Below are positions 24,080 to 35,759 of a DNA stretch of 64,000 bases, in pieces. Origin of the DNA: Cheiracanthium punctorium. Its lineage: Eukaryota; Arthropoda; Arachnida; Araneae; Cheiracanthiidae. The translations under genes were made by a program, and so were the position numbers. Location: positions 1 to 64,000 of the forward strand of contig JAWZYV010012360.1 of NCBI GenBank assembly GCA_038373885.1, in the 5' to 3' direction. Every line of letters starts with the position of its first letter. Within the stretch, counting starts at the first letter, position 1. A model generated the notes under the pieces. The model did not search any database, was not told the origin of the DNA, and saw nothing but the letters and a program-made list of their open reading frames with translations.

Positions 24080-26149
24080 CTAGCTGAAGTACCCGTTCTT
24101 CGCACGGGAATGAATGGACTTTTTGATATTACGATTTGTGGTGATTACTATTTATTGTAATAAAGAGATATAGCAAAATGGATATCGTTTTATATTGTGT
24201 TCAATAACCATGCATACCGAATTTCAAGGCAATCGTTTGTACGGTGCAGAAGGTCATGCGGCGTAGCGCAATCTAGTGGCGAGTTTTAGCAAAACGGATA
24301 CGGCGGAAATATTCTTCGCATTCAGATATCGATGAATACGAAATTTCAGGACGATCGGCTGGACAGCCCTGAAGTTCATGTGTTGACGCGACATCTAGTG
24401 GGAAATTATATAGGAAAATGTATAGCGCCAAACTCTTCCCCGTGTCCAAATATCTATGTATACCTATTTTCATAGCGATCAGTTGCACAGTCAAGAAGTG
24501 ATGCACTGCAGCGCGATCTAGTGGTTAATTAAAGTAATGATTTGCTACAGTGCCGTCAAGTGGTGAGTTATAGCAAAATGGATAACGCCAAAATATTCTC
24601 ATTGTTCAAATAGCTATGTATACTGATTTTCATAGCAACCGTTTGAATGGTCAAGAATTTGGCCTGCTGAAGCGTCATCTAGTGGCGAGTTAAAATAATA
24701 ATGCATTGCAGTGCCATCTAGTGGTGAGTAACATCAAAAGGAACACAGAATATATTCTTCGGGCTGAAATGTGTAAGTATAAGAAATTTTATGCCGGTCG
24801 GTCGAACGGTATAGAAGTTGATGTGTTGACGCCATTTAGCGGCAAGTTACAGCAAAATGGATAGTGAAAAATATTCTCCGTGTTCTAATATCCGCGTGTA
24901 CCAAATTTCATCGAAATTGGTTGGACGATATTCGCATAGTAAACGGCTAAACGGAATAGAATTCGACGTTCTGCTGCGCCACCTCGTGGCAAGTTAGAGG
25001 AAAACGGATAGCATTAAAAGCTTCTCAATCATAAAAGACTTAGGTGAACCAAATTTCATGGTGCAACGGTGCTAGAGTTTTTCAACCTCATACACACATA
25101 CCAACATTCATTTTTATATAACCAGTCTCATTATATATCCGAGTCTCAAATAAAATCCAGTTTCAAATCTAAGCCTCGCCAAAGTGCCAACATATGCCAT
25201 TTTGCAAGAGTTTTTTCAAGAAATCATTCGAAGCATTGACTTCGCAGCCATCAATATGGGAAATGGTTCGGCCGCCAAAAAGTAAAGCAAGCATTTATTT
25301 GAAAAATGGAATCCCTTAATACAGCCGAATTTTTTTAAATTATCAACTATAACGTGTTTTATTCATCGTTACTCCGATGTACTAAATGAGAAGATTTCAA
25401 TTTTCTGAAATTTGGCGGAATTCCCCCAACTTAAATCAATGTACTCAATCGGCGAGAATTCTGAAGATAGATCGCTTGAAATCCCTTAATAACTGCATTA
25501 TTTCTTCACGGATCATTAAAATTTAACGCTGAATTCTAATAAAACCTTTGCACTTGTTTTCGAAAATCTATTTCCTTAAGCTTTCAATAAATTGCGCCAA
25601 GCCGAAAACTGTGCAAACCGCTAGAACTCACTTTATCAAAATCGGCATTTGAGCCATTTTATTTTTTCGCCAAACTGAAAAAATTTACATATTAGCCTCG
25701 GAAATCTTCAATTCTTATTGTTTTGCGTATAAAACATTTCATTCCTACTCCGATTTCCCATGTACACGATATTATAATAAAAAATTAATAATCTTACAAA
25801 TATGAACTAACAAAAAAATCATTATTATTCTTTTATTTTTACTTTGAGAATTTAAAACATCTTATTCGGCAAAATCGCCACACATGGCAACCACGATCCT
25901 TATTTCACACTTTTTTCACTACAGGGGTTACAATTACGGAAAGCTTTTTGCTTGGAGAACATAAAAAATCTCTTAAATTCCGGGAGCGGGTGGACTTTCA
26001 AAGTTTTAAAGTGGACTATGATTTATTCTATATTATTTTACATGTCTGTGCAAAATTTCAGGCTGATATGTCCATTTTAGTGGATTGTATGCAACTCAAA
26101 TCCACAAACAAACAAACAAACAAACAGAATTTCATTTTTATTTATAAGA
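24080..26149 (-). mobile_element. Helitron 4 (reverse orientation)
   Basis: Same subfamily as Helitron 3. The minus-strand start TCTTATAAATAAAAATG is at 26,149, and the 3' hairpin CCCGTGCGAAGAACGGG with terminal CTAG is at 24,080. Host bases are A (24,079) and T (26,150), the A|T target. It is about 435 bp shorter than Helitron 3, partly because the 243-bp block is single. It carries the same CATCTAGTGG minisatellite (24,240-25,010). It has no Rep/helicase ORF. Confidence 0.88.
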
Positions 26150-26576
26150 TGTAATGATTCTCTTATACTCAAAATGTAATATTACTACCCTCCACCCCCC
26201 CTCCCCCTCCTAAAAAAATCGTTAACGTAGTTATTCAAATCGCAAATTTTTCGAAATTTAAATTTTGAATTTCTACCTTCTAACAGCATTAAATAAAATA
26301 AGAAAATCTCTATTTTTCTAACAGATTTGATTATTTGGCAAAAATGCCGTTGCGATCTTGATTTGAATAAATTCTTTTATTTCCTCGTGATTGACATTAT
26401 TCATTTCTTTTTACTCAAAGAGTCTCACGTTTTTTAAAAGAAATTTTGCGTTTGAATAAATTTTAGAGTAATAATCGGAAAATTTCTTACCGTTTATGTG
26501 GTAATTTTGAAAAATTACTACTTAGTTCTTGTTTTAAATTTCACTCTTATTGTCACTTTTTCGTAGTCTTGCTAGG
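26150..26576. other. Unannotated stretch with a pyrimidine tract
   Basis: AT-rich except for a C/T-rich tract at about 26,187-26,211. It ends exactly where the truncated Ty3/gypsy integrase begins, so it contains the deletion or recombination breakpoint. No coding signal is seen. Confidence 0.5.
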
Positions 26577-29500
26577 ATGTATTTGTTGCCACCCGAGGCT
26601 CGCGGAAGAGGTCCCAGGATGTCGAGGGCAATCCTCTCAAAAGGCGCTCCTACATTATAACGATGTAGTCTTCCACGGCTTCGTTTCTTCGAGCCTTTAC
26701 GGGCGGCACAGGCGTCACAAGCTTGACACCACTTTTCGACATCGCCTCGAGCCCTAGACCAGTAGAAGCGCTCGCGAACTTTCTGCAGGGTCCTGCAGGG
26801 TTACGCCAAACTGGCCTTCAGTTAAGCCATTATGAAGTTCTTCTAGAACCTTCGGAATCCTCGAACGAGGGAGTACTAACTGTCATCGGAGAATCTTGCC
26901 GTCGTCCGACTCCCATTTACGATACAGGACTCCATTTCTCAGGCGAAGCGAATTCCATAAAGCCCAGTACTGTTTTGTTGCCGGACTGCCAGATGATATT
27001 TCTTGCCAGCTGGGCTTAGTGCTTGATTTCTCCAGTAACTCCACAATAGGTTTGATGTCGCATTCTGCTAATTGGTCCGCCCGAACATTTTCGTCACTCC
27101 GGGGATCTTAGGATGGTGCCGATGATGTAACTTGGCGCACAACGGGATGTTTCAGATGGTAATTTTTCTCTGCCCTGGAGCAATAGCGACAGCTGTCTAT
27201 ACAGGGCCTTCTTGACAAAGCGTCTGCATTTCCATGAGATGTCCCTTTCCGATGACGTATCTCGATGTCGTATTCTTGTAGTCGCTGTATCCACCTGGCT
27301 ATTTGGCCCTCTGGATTCTTGAAATTTAGAAGCCAGCTTAAAGAGGCATGGTCCGTTCGGACAACACCTCCTACAGATAGAAAGCCTAACAACTGAAACT
27401 TTGACGTCATCATTAGGCCTTCAAGTAATGACGTCATAAGAGTTTTACTTTCACAAACTAAAACTATTTAAAATTTCTGGTGGATGCTACAAATATTAGA
27501 AAATATCCTAAATAAAGAATTAAAATTAAAATACCTGTCTCATACAAAATTATTCATTTCGATCTATTTCCTTATCATATTATCTAATTCGTCACGGTTA
27601 AAAACTGCCATTTTTCATAAAATTATATTTTTTATCTCAAATTATTAAAATACTGTTATTCATGAGTAAATTAACCAGAAACTTTATATAGTTTTATTTT
27701 GTGAAAATAAAACATTTAAGTGTAGGCCAAACGATGACGTCAAAGCTTGGTGACGTAGGAGTTGTTAGGCTTTCTCTATCTAGGAGGTGTTGGTTCGGAG
27801 CAGGAACTTTCAGCCGTACAGGTAATGATGGAAGTGCTCCACGGCCTTAATGATAGCAAGAAGTTCCTTTCTCGTAACACAATAGTTACGTTTTGCCTTT
27901 GAAAGGCATTTGCTCCAGTAAGCAATGACGTGTTCTTGGCCATCTATCTCCTGGGACAAAACTGCTCCAACACTCTCCTTACTTGCGTCTGTGTCCAGGA
28001 TAAATGGCTTGTCAGGGTGAGGATACGATCGGACCGGTTCGGACTCCGTGGGCGGATATTATGTGCCCGAGGTAACGTACTTCCCGACTAAACAAATTGC
28101 ACTTCGATGGACTTAGTTTCAAGTTTGCCTCTTTTAATTTCTGCAGTAACTTTCGGATGTTCTCGATATGCTCTTCGAAAGTCTTTCCGACGATGATGAT
28201 ATCGTCCAAATAAGCGAGACATGCTTCATAGGGAAGTCCTCTCAGCACTGTCTCCATCAGACGCTCGAATGTAGCCGGTGCGTTGCAGAGTCCAAAAGGC
28301 ATAACTTTGAACTGCCACAATCCTTGTTTCGTGATGAACGCAGTCTTTTCACGGTCATCGGGATGGATTTTTCTTGCCAGTAGCCACTCTTGAGATCCAG
28401 AGTGGAAAACCATTCGTTTCCCGATAAAGTGTCCAATGTGTCGTCTATCCTGGGAAGAGGGTAGCTGTCTTTCTTGGTAATGTCATTCAGACGTCTGTAG
28501 TTACCACAGAACCGGGTGGAACCATCTTTTTTTCGGACCAAAACAATCGGCGAGGCCCACGGACTAGTCGATGGCTCGATGACGTCATCACGCACCATTT
28601 CCTCTAAAAGTCTGTTCACCTCTTCTTGCTTAGCAAACGGCAGCCGCCTAGGATGTTGCTTGATGGAAGAATGGCTGCTTGTGTCTATTCTATGTTGTGT
28701 TAACCTCGTACGGCCAAAGTCACCGGAAGTACGAGAGAAGAGATCTTCAAATTCAGCTATTACTTTCTCCGCAGCGCTTCTCTGTTCTGCCGTTAACTCC
28801 ACGTCTTGTAATAATTCCTTCGTCAGGCACTCGGAAGATTTAGCTGTCGTTTGGCTGATGTTCTTATTAATGCAGGTAACAGGAGTGCATGTCGCCAACA
28901 CTTCATTTTTCTTTATCACCTTCGACTTGTCCGTCACATTTGCTACTCTAACTGGAATTTCTGTTCTCGACAAGTCCACAAGTATTGCTACCACAAGTAC
29001 TCCTCTGACGGAATCACTATTGTTTGGGTGTTCGATTAATCCAAAACGGAATTTATTGCTTTCTTTTACTGTTCCAGAAATTATTGAATCATTTCTGGGA
29101 GGTAGAGTGATATCAGTCTGGGCTATTAGTTGCTGAACAGGCAAAACAGTTTCATTTCTAATATCGAACGCAACTATTTCTTCTGAGTCTGAACGAAGCT
29201 CATTATTCTTAAAGTCGAAGTTAAATTTGTGCGATTTTAAAAAGTCGAGTCCGAGAATAAAAGAGTCTGTAATATTGGCGACATATACCACATGATCGTA
29301 TCTGGCATTTCCAAACGTGATTTCTACTTGCGCTTTTCCGCCCACTTCGATCTTGTCACCTGTCACAGTCTGGAGGGTCAGCGAGGGCAGAGTCCAGATA
29401 ATCTTCAAGTTTAATTTCTTGGCCAGATCTGTCCTTACGATGGTTACATTCGCTCCAGTATCAATCACCATGTGGCATGGGGAACCATTAACGTATCCGA

Positions 29501-29579
29501 GTACAAATAGTCCATCACTGCCGCCATTCACTGATGAAATCTGCAAGACTTTTAGGTGGGGCTTTTGACTATCTGGCAA
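26577..29579 (-). pseudogene. pol: Ty3/gypsy pol remnant (protease, RT, RNase H, partial integrase)
   Basis: The minus strand from 29,579 encodes an aspartic protease (HMVIDTGANVTIVR near 29,460), then the RT palm (SPIVLVRKKDGSTRFCGNYR near 28,540, STLDLKSGYWQ near 28,400). A frameshift follows at about 28,380. RT continues with MPFGLCNAPATFERL near 28,290 and the catalytic YLDDIIIV near 28,200. Another frameshift lies near 28,030. RNase H follows with a TDAS block near 27,995, a TGA stop at about 27,816 and the 431-bp MITE. It resumes at RTDHASLSWLLNFKNPEG (~27,350) and NADALSRRP. Integrase keeps the second half of its zinc finger (CQACDAC near 26,690) and the first catalytic Asp (ALDILGP, ~26,610), then stops. 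FCGNYR has Gly where the family usually has Val/Ile-Asp. Confidence 0.9.
27362..27792. mobile_element. 431-bp MITE inserted in pol
   Basis: Ends are CAACACCTCCTACAGATAGA and, reversed, CAACACCTCCTAGATAGAGA; the inverted similarity runs about 57 bp and includes TGACGTCA palindromes. The 7-mer GTTCGGA flanks it on both sides (27,355-27,361 and 27,793-27,799). Removing one copy makes the surrounding RNase H sequence continuous, so the insertion is certain. The interior is AT-rich and non-coding. The superfamily is unsettled: hAT and P make 8-bp duplications, and here the eighth base differs on either side. Confidence 0.9.
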
Positions 29580-29619
29580 CCTCCGCCCCGCGAGATGGCC
29601 GCCTCCTTGTTTCCCTCCT

Positions 29620-30945
29620 TCATATTCTTAGAGTTCTCTTGCTGGTCATGAGACTTTCGACCACAATACTTTTGTATACAGGGCCATCGACGCCACACTT
29701 CCAGCATTTTACTTTCTTTGGGCCATCTCTTGTTCTATCGGATCTTAATTTTCGTTCTATGAGGTCTTCAATTCTTTTCAACCTGTTCTCGACGCTCTCT
29801 GTGTCTTTGTCAGCTCCCTCTTGGACCGTGACCGCTCTAACAGCATGCCGATCTCTTCTCACGGCCGCTGAGCTGCCTCTAGCTTCATTGCAAACACCAG
29901 AGCAGACTTCAAATCTTGATAATCCTCCATCATGAGTGCCTTTTGTGTTTCTGGATCCCGGACGGCTTCAATAAAATGACGCACGGCCATTTCTTCTCGG
30001 ACATTATCAAGGTGGTCCATGTAGGCTAGATGACACAGCCTATCTATGTCCGAAGCCAGCTCTTGAAGGGTCTCGCCAGATCTCTGCATCCTTGACTTAA
30101 GTTGGATTCTACTATATTCTTTCTGGCACTTCTCTCCGAATTTCATCTCCAAGGCACTGGCAAGGGTGTCAAAATCTCCTATCTTCGTCGCTCCGATAGT
30201 TTGCAATGCGTTAATTGCATCTCCGCTAAGGGAAGCGGCCAGTTGGTTCGCTCCAACCATTGGCTTTGGCGACGAATAAAAATTGGGTCTTGTAGGCGTC
30301 CCTGGGAGACTTTCCGTCATAGGTAGTAAGTTTCACTGCTGGGCGGTGTGAAGATAACCTGATGTTTTCAGGTAACTTTCCCAGCTTTACGAGAGAGTCC
30401 AATTTCTCTTCAATTTTAGCTTCGCATTCTTCATGTATTTTCGAAACTATATTTTCTTTCCAGTCTAGTTTCTCCTCAATTTTATTCTTGAATTCTTCCC
30501 GCATTCTACAAATATCTTGCTGCAATTCTTTAACATTTTCTTTTATTTTTCCTTCAATTCTTTGTTCATATTTTGTTTGGGTTTCTTCTATGAGCGTCAT
30601 TCTTTTCTCCATTATCTCTTGATTTTCCTGCACACTCTTTTCGAATTTCTCTAATTTTCCCAAAGCAGTCTCCATTTTCTCCAATCCCAATTTCATTCCT
30701 TCTTGTCCGGCTTCAATTTTCTTCTCTAAATCCGCTTTCATCTGTTCTTGTCCGGCTTCAATTTTCTTTTCTAAATCCGCCTTCATCTGTTCTTGTTCGG
30801 CTCTCATCTCGTCTTGTCCGGCTTTCATCTCGTCTTGTCCGGCTTTCATCTCTTTTTTTATCTCATCTTGTCCGGATTTCAATTCCTGCCTCATATTCAT
30901 GAGCTTTTGAAGTTGTTCTTCCATTTTTTGTCTAGTCAAAACCAT
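29620..30945 (-). pseudogene. gag: Ty3/gypsy gag remnant
   Basis: The minus-strand ORF starts with ATG at 30,945 (MVLTRQKMEEQLQ). Residues ~15-90 form a coiled coil of repeated AGQDEMKAGQDEM and KADLEKKIEAGQEQM units, encoded by imperfect short direct repeats at about 30,680-30,880. More charged heptads follow, then the capsid region (KLTTYDGKSPRDAYKTQF, near 30,310). A frameshift near 30,240 moves the frame to the next ORF (30,320-29,859) with the rest of capsid (DIDRLCHLAYMDHLDNVREE). A further frame change near 29,860 leads to a basic stretch and a single damaged zinc knuckle starting CWKCGVDGP (~29,690). Gag would package RNA in a cytoplasmic particle; this copy cannot make it whole. Confidence 0.85.
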
Positions 30946-30974
30946 AAACTGGAAAATTAAAGTCCTTCTTTAGA

Positions 30975-30992
30975 ATCCCGATTCTGACACCA
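30975..30992 (-). promoter_or_regulatory. Primer-binding site of the reverse-strand gypsy element
   Basis: Two bases inside the 5' LTR end (minus strand) is TGGTGTCAGAATCGGGAT. Its complement reads like the 3' end of a tRNA, including a T-arm-like stretch and terminal CCA. The tRNA species is not identified here. Confidence 0.75.
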
Positions 30993-30994
30993 AA

Positions 30995-31911
30995 TGTTGC
31001 GGAATTACTCTGCTACTCCTGGGGTTCGTCGTTCTAAAGTCCAGTTGGTGTAAAAAGTTCAAGTAAAAAGTCACTTGTCAGGATGGAACACAAATTTTAT
31101 TGCTTCTAGAACTTCGTAGAATAATCAGCTGTACACAATTCACAAGCACAATCTAGCAGTAACATGCTTTTAACAATCTGCTTAGATCAGAAGCTCTCAC
31201 AAATGCTGTATTTCTCACACAAAATAAGTCACTTTCACAGGCAAAAATTCAGTGAAAATATTCAAGAGATATCGTACACAATTCCTTAAGACACAGCAAT
31301 GAAGAATTTACACACAGCACTTTGAAAACAGCTTCGTAAAGCAAGCTAAAACACGGCTTCTATAGCGCTATCAATTCACAAAGCGTACTCTCACTGACAG
31401 CTCTTCACACATTGAGCGTTCAACTCGCACTGAACTTTCGGGGCAATGCGCGGTTCTATATATATCCGAGGCAGAAGCTGCGAGCAGCTACCAGAAGTCA
31501 ATTTCTCGAGGATTCTACATAAAGCGTGAATTTTGATTATGTCATAGAAGAGAAATGTTAGGTTATTATGCGTTTTAATGCAGGAAAAACAACTTCCAGG
31601 CCCCATTGGGAAAACCGCGCGAAATGACCAAAATGTCGCCAAGCTTGGCGACTTTTGGCGAAATATCGCCAGATTTGGCGGCAAAAAGAAGTCCTCAAAG
31701 TGAAGAGATCTAAGCCCTAGGACCAATATTTCTCGAGATTTCCAGAAGCTCCATAGAAAAACATACAGGAAACCGAAACCTTCGTATCTCGGGTTCTAAT
31801 TGGCCGATTTTGATGCAACAAAAAGGAAAATTTATCTATTTGAAGCGTAGAATACGAATTTTAAACCATTTTAAGCCCCAGAGCAGCGGGTTGCCCCGAA
31901 AATTCGTAACA
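30995..31911 (-). repeat. 5' LTR of the reverse-strand gypsy element
   Basis: 917 bp, reading TGTTACGAATTTTCGGGG... to ...ATTCCGCAACA on the minus strand, so with the TG...CA ends of LTRs. It is bounded inside by the primer-binding site and outside by AT-rich host DNA. There is no second copy in the window because the element is truncated. The segment includes a repeated TTTGGCGAAATATCGCCAGA-type palindromic patch (about 31,630-31,680). Confidence 0.85.
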
Positions 31912-32949
31912 ATATAATAAATACTCTAGAATTATAACCTAATTAAATGCAATAGAAAAGAGCACGCAACGCATTTAACACGATCATCAATACCTACTGT
32001 ATGGTCACATTTTAAGCAATTCAACACTGTTGAAGGAACGTGCACGAAACTTAGAAGGAGATAAAAGCAGAGAGGTAAATATCAGGACTTAAATACCGAT
32101 ATTTCTAGAAAATTTTCCTACATTTTCAATGGAGTTATATAACTAGTCTTATAATAGTTACATAAATAGTTGCATAAGATTGTGCTAATGCCATGATTAT
32201 CTTTTCAGGTCATTTTATGCATTGCTTCCCATATTAACATTCTTTTGTGTAACTTATATCATACAGTATGTATGCATAAAATATATCTATCGATCAGCAT
32301 ACTCACCTTTCTTTACGAAATGCGATCTTATCTACAAAAGAATTTTTCGCTGTGAATATCTGCTGTCCCAGAATAATGAATAAAGTCAGAAAAAATAGGG
32401 GATAGTGAAAACCTTTTATATAATGTAATAATCTAGAATTATAAGCTAAGAGAAACAAACAAAATAAAAAAATCATGGGATGATTACAGATTTAATGGAG
32501 TAACATAAAAAAAATATGAGATGATGTAGTGTAAAATTTGCTTAAACTTTTAAAATCCCTATTTTTTCCACTTAAAATAGCATTTAATTTGAATAAATAA
32601 AATCAATATTGGGATAGTGAAAGTAATCATACAAGTTTACATGAAATACGCTGTGTCCAAATACAGAATAATGTGTGCATGGAGTATGAAACTCAGGGAT
32701 AAAGCCATTTCCCTTATTTTAAATAAATTATTTATTCAACACAATTAATATCCTGCAAAGATCATCTATTCATTTGCATGTAAATGAACAATTTTGATTT
32801 TTTAAGGGTAGAAAAATAGATATCCAGATAATAAATATATTTAAAAAACTAATAGATAAACAAGACGGAGAGAGAAAGAGAGCGATCATTGGGCAACTGC
32901 TTATAAACCCAGTTGGTGACTAAACCGCTTTCGTAGTAGCGCAACTAGT

Positions 32950-33046
32950 TCAAAAACGTACAAAGCGCGTTCAAAACCCGTTTTCGGACGTTCAAAAGAC
33001 GTTTTTTGACGTTCAAAAGGCGTGTTTTGAACGTCTTTTGAACTAG
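32950..33046. repeat. Short direct and inverted repeats of an ACGTTCAAAA unit
   Basis: ACGTTCAAAAGACG-like units occur three times in direct order (about 32,989, 33,010 and earlier GCGTTCAAAAC), then in inverted form (GTTTTGAACGTCTTTTGAAC, 33,021-33,046). The stretch can fold into several alternative hairpins. Function unknown. Confidence 0.75.
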
Positions 33047-33687
33047 TTGTGCTACACTTGGGTTTGTTAGATGAGAGACCTCCTGTTTATGAAGACTTAT
33101 ATAAAATGCCGCGAAAAGTCGCTTGCAACCCAGATTGCGAGATATGGTATGTGGAAAACAATCCAAGCAGTTAGATCGGTCAAAGACTGAGGAATGAATA
33201 AAAATTAGCTTTAGGACATCCAATGTTTCTCTGTGTTTATTAATAGTTTATGTTTTATGACTTTAGTGAATTTATGGTTTTGGAAAGTTCAGAAGGTTTC
33301 ATTACTACTTAAAATCTGAATACGTGTGCACATACAAACACAAGAGTGTTTGTGTCATTAAGTAGAGTATATACACGTAAATTTGTGTTTAGAAAACATT
33401 TTATTTAAAAAAATTCTTACCAGTTCAATTATCAAATATTTCTTTAAATTACAAGCTGCTCGGGGCTTTCAAGGAAAATACATTGCAAATGTAGAAATAT
33501 TAATAGCTGAAGCTTAAATAACGATCTAAATCTTTTACCGTCTCTTTTCTTATACGCAATCCATATACGAAAAGCATTTTGATGGCCTTTCATAGCAGAA
33601 TTGCTAAAAAGACAAAAGTACTATAACTGAAACGGGAAAATGTAACAGATGTGGTAGTGTAGTCAGGAAGAATGAATAGTGGGAATG

Positions 33688-33806
33688 TTTATTGCAGAAC
33701 AATATTTGTTAGACACATTCTTCGAATTGTTGATAAATTACATTTATTTGATTTCACTAGCAATATGCTATAACGTGTTTATTCTTACAATATTTATAAT
33801 TGAATA
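33688..33806 (+). repeat. Interspersed repeat, copy 1
   Basis: Matches 36,830-36,950 in the same orientation, starting GTTTATTGCAGAA and running through AGACACATTCTTCGAATT and TTTCACTAGCAAT. The match fades on both sides. Not assigned to a family. Confidence 0.7.
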
Positions 33807-35120
33807 AGCGTGTTTACTTAATGTAATGTCTTAAAATAAAATCTAATATTGAAAAATGGGATATAATTTTTGTTTTTGGATTTTAAATCGCTCAATTTTT
33901 TGAAAATAAAAATTGCAAGATCAATTTTGACTCGCTACAGAAAAACTGAATGAAATTAGTATTATTGAATGATTATTAGTATTATTATTAGTAATGATTA
34001 TTAGTATTGGAATAGTATAGTATAGTTTATTGGAATAGTATTAGTATAGGAATGATTATTAGTATTGAATGAAATTAGTATTATTGAATGATTGATTTTT
34101 TTTTCAAGTTCATATATCTAAAACAAAGAATTTTTGTTCGAATATCACAGGCATTCAGATATTTCCGAAGTAATCCACCTAAAGGCAGAACAGCCAAGGC
34201 AGTTTTAAACAAAAATTTTCACAAACCAAACATTTTTTCTCTTCTGTAGATTACATTAATTACTGAGTTATGCTGGAAAGACGGAGGCTATATATTACTA
34301 AGATAAGATAAAGTATAGTATACTACATTGAAAGAAAACCAGCTAATGATTCCATATAGTTGTGGTAGAATTCTTCACATATTTGCTGTTTGATGGCATT
34401 TCAAACCTCTCTTATAAATTTGAAAATTAACCATTTACTTTTAATTTTCAGTTTCTTTCATTTTACGCTATTTCCTTCTGCTTAAAATAACATTTAGACC
34501 ATCCAAATTATATATTTATATACTATCATTAAGGGGTTAGGGGTAGTCAGAGGCGTGAAAAAATGCCATTTTTTATTAATTTTTTTTACTAGTAATTAAG
34601 TTTATTTCACATAAGTAAAAACATAGTATCATTTCATCATACTTTAACATTACTTCACTTAAATTTCAAAAAAAAATAATAATAATTATTTTACAAGTTA
34701 TGGCGGTCTAAGTTGAACAGGTTTTAATAATGGGTCCTTGCGGTGACCATTACAGCTCCTTGGAGATTCATCTAAAATCAATGAAACAAAAAAGATTATT
34801 TTTATGGATAGATAATCTTGTGCCTGATCGAAGCTTTTTTTTTTTCAAAATTAACAAAATGGCGGTCTCTGGAAATTTTTTTGCAGATTTTCGGGAAAAA
34901 ACCAACAATTAATTGTTTATAAAAAATCGAAGTTTAAAAAAAAATCCTTCGATCAGGCACTAGCTTTTTATGTTTTCTAAAAGCTGTATAAGTTTCATTC
35001 AAATCTATCGAGCGGTTTTTGAGTTACAGTGGTCACCAGTTCAAAAAACATAGTTTTGAGAAAAACGCATTTAACGTTTTACAGTCAAATGATGTACAGT
35101 AATACGAATAATTTCAATAC

Positions 35121-35441
35121 TTACACTGAGTCATCTATTCCTGGACCATATAAGAGTTCTTCAGCCGTTGTAGAACTTTCTAAAACATCAATTTGTTGTT
35201 GTCTACGTCGCATTCTACCTTCGCGAGTGTTGTCGTTAGCGCGCTGATCAGTTACTTTTACACGTGCACTATCGGTTTTTTGAGTATACCGATGGGAATT
35301 AGGCCCACAACTAAGTCCCAGTGTGTTCATTATTACTAATAATGACTTTGTCCCTTCATTAAATATACTCATAGCTACGTATGCAGCAATTTGAACAATG
35401 GTAAAATTAGTATTGATAGTTTTTGGGCATATTTTCCACAC
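35121..35441 (-). pseudogene. Remnant of a Kolobok/Mutator-like transposase C-terminus
   Basis: A 106-codon open frame inside the TTAA element. It reads IAAYVAMSIFNEGTKSLLVI, then LGLSCGPNSHRYTQKTDSAR, then basic RRRQQQID and an acidic end EELLYGPGIDDSV. From memory this resembles the end of the Mutator-like transposase domain found in arthropod Kolobok-type proteins (a GPNC...C block followed by a YGAGIAD-like tail). Here Ser replaces the usual Cys after GPN. No catalytic residues are included. Function is lost or limited to the fragment. Confidence 0.6.
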
Positions 35442-35709
35442 TAGTTGGTTGAAGCTCTCATTATTAATTTGATTAAATCCACCTACACATCTTGAAAGTA
35501 AATTTTAATTACTAAGATCTTCATAAATAGGCTTGATTGCTTTTAAAACTTCAGGAGGTAAGGGAGAATTATGCCGCTAGCTAATTGTTCTCGGAAATAT
35601 TAGACCGCTCGAGAGCCTTTTATTCATCGCTAAATAACTCGAAAGATATTTGTCGGATTCACTTAAAACTTTCAGAGAATATTTTTAAGATACTATACTT
35701 TAAGAAAAT

Positions 35710-35711
<2 letters not shown>

Positions 35712-35756
<45 letters not shown>
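35712..35756. repeat. Poly(A) tract, 45 bases
   Basis: Pure A run inside the Kolobok-like element, near its right end. Length is likely to vary between individuals and to be error-prone in assembly. Confidence 0.9.

Positions 35757-35759
<3 letters not shown>

Larger units (their letters stand above)
26577..31911 (-). mobile_element. Ty3/gypsy LTR retrotransposon, 3'-truncated
   Basis: Order on the minus strand: LTR (31,911-30,995), primer-binding site, gag, protease, reverse transcriptase, RNase H, start of integrase, then abrupt loss of homology at about 26,577. Most of integrase and the 3' LTR are missing, so no target duplication can be tested. At least three frameshifts, one in-frame stop and an inserted MITE (27,362-27,792) break the coding region. 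The domain order PR-RT-RH-IN and the YLDD and DTGA motifs define Ty3/gypsy. Wording of the RT region is close to elements I associate with spiders. The element is dead. Confidence 0.92.
31912..34532. other. Unannotated AT-rich stretch
   Basis: No coding region with a recognisable domain. It holds a short self-complementary repeat cluster (32,950-33,046), a repeat shared with 36,830-36,950, and a degenerate simple repeat of ATTAGTATT/GAATGATT units at about 33,957-34,095. Confidence 0.5.

Noticed and set aside
28516..29136. 206-codon plus-strand open frame
   Set aside because: It is the complement of the well-supported protease/RT frame of the gypsy element and shows no family signature of its own.
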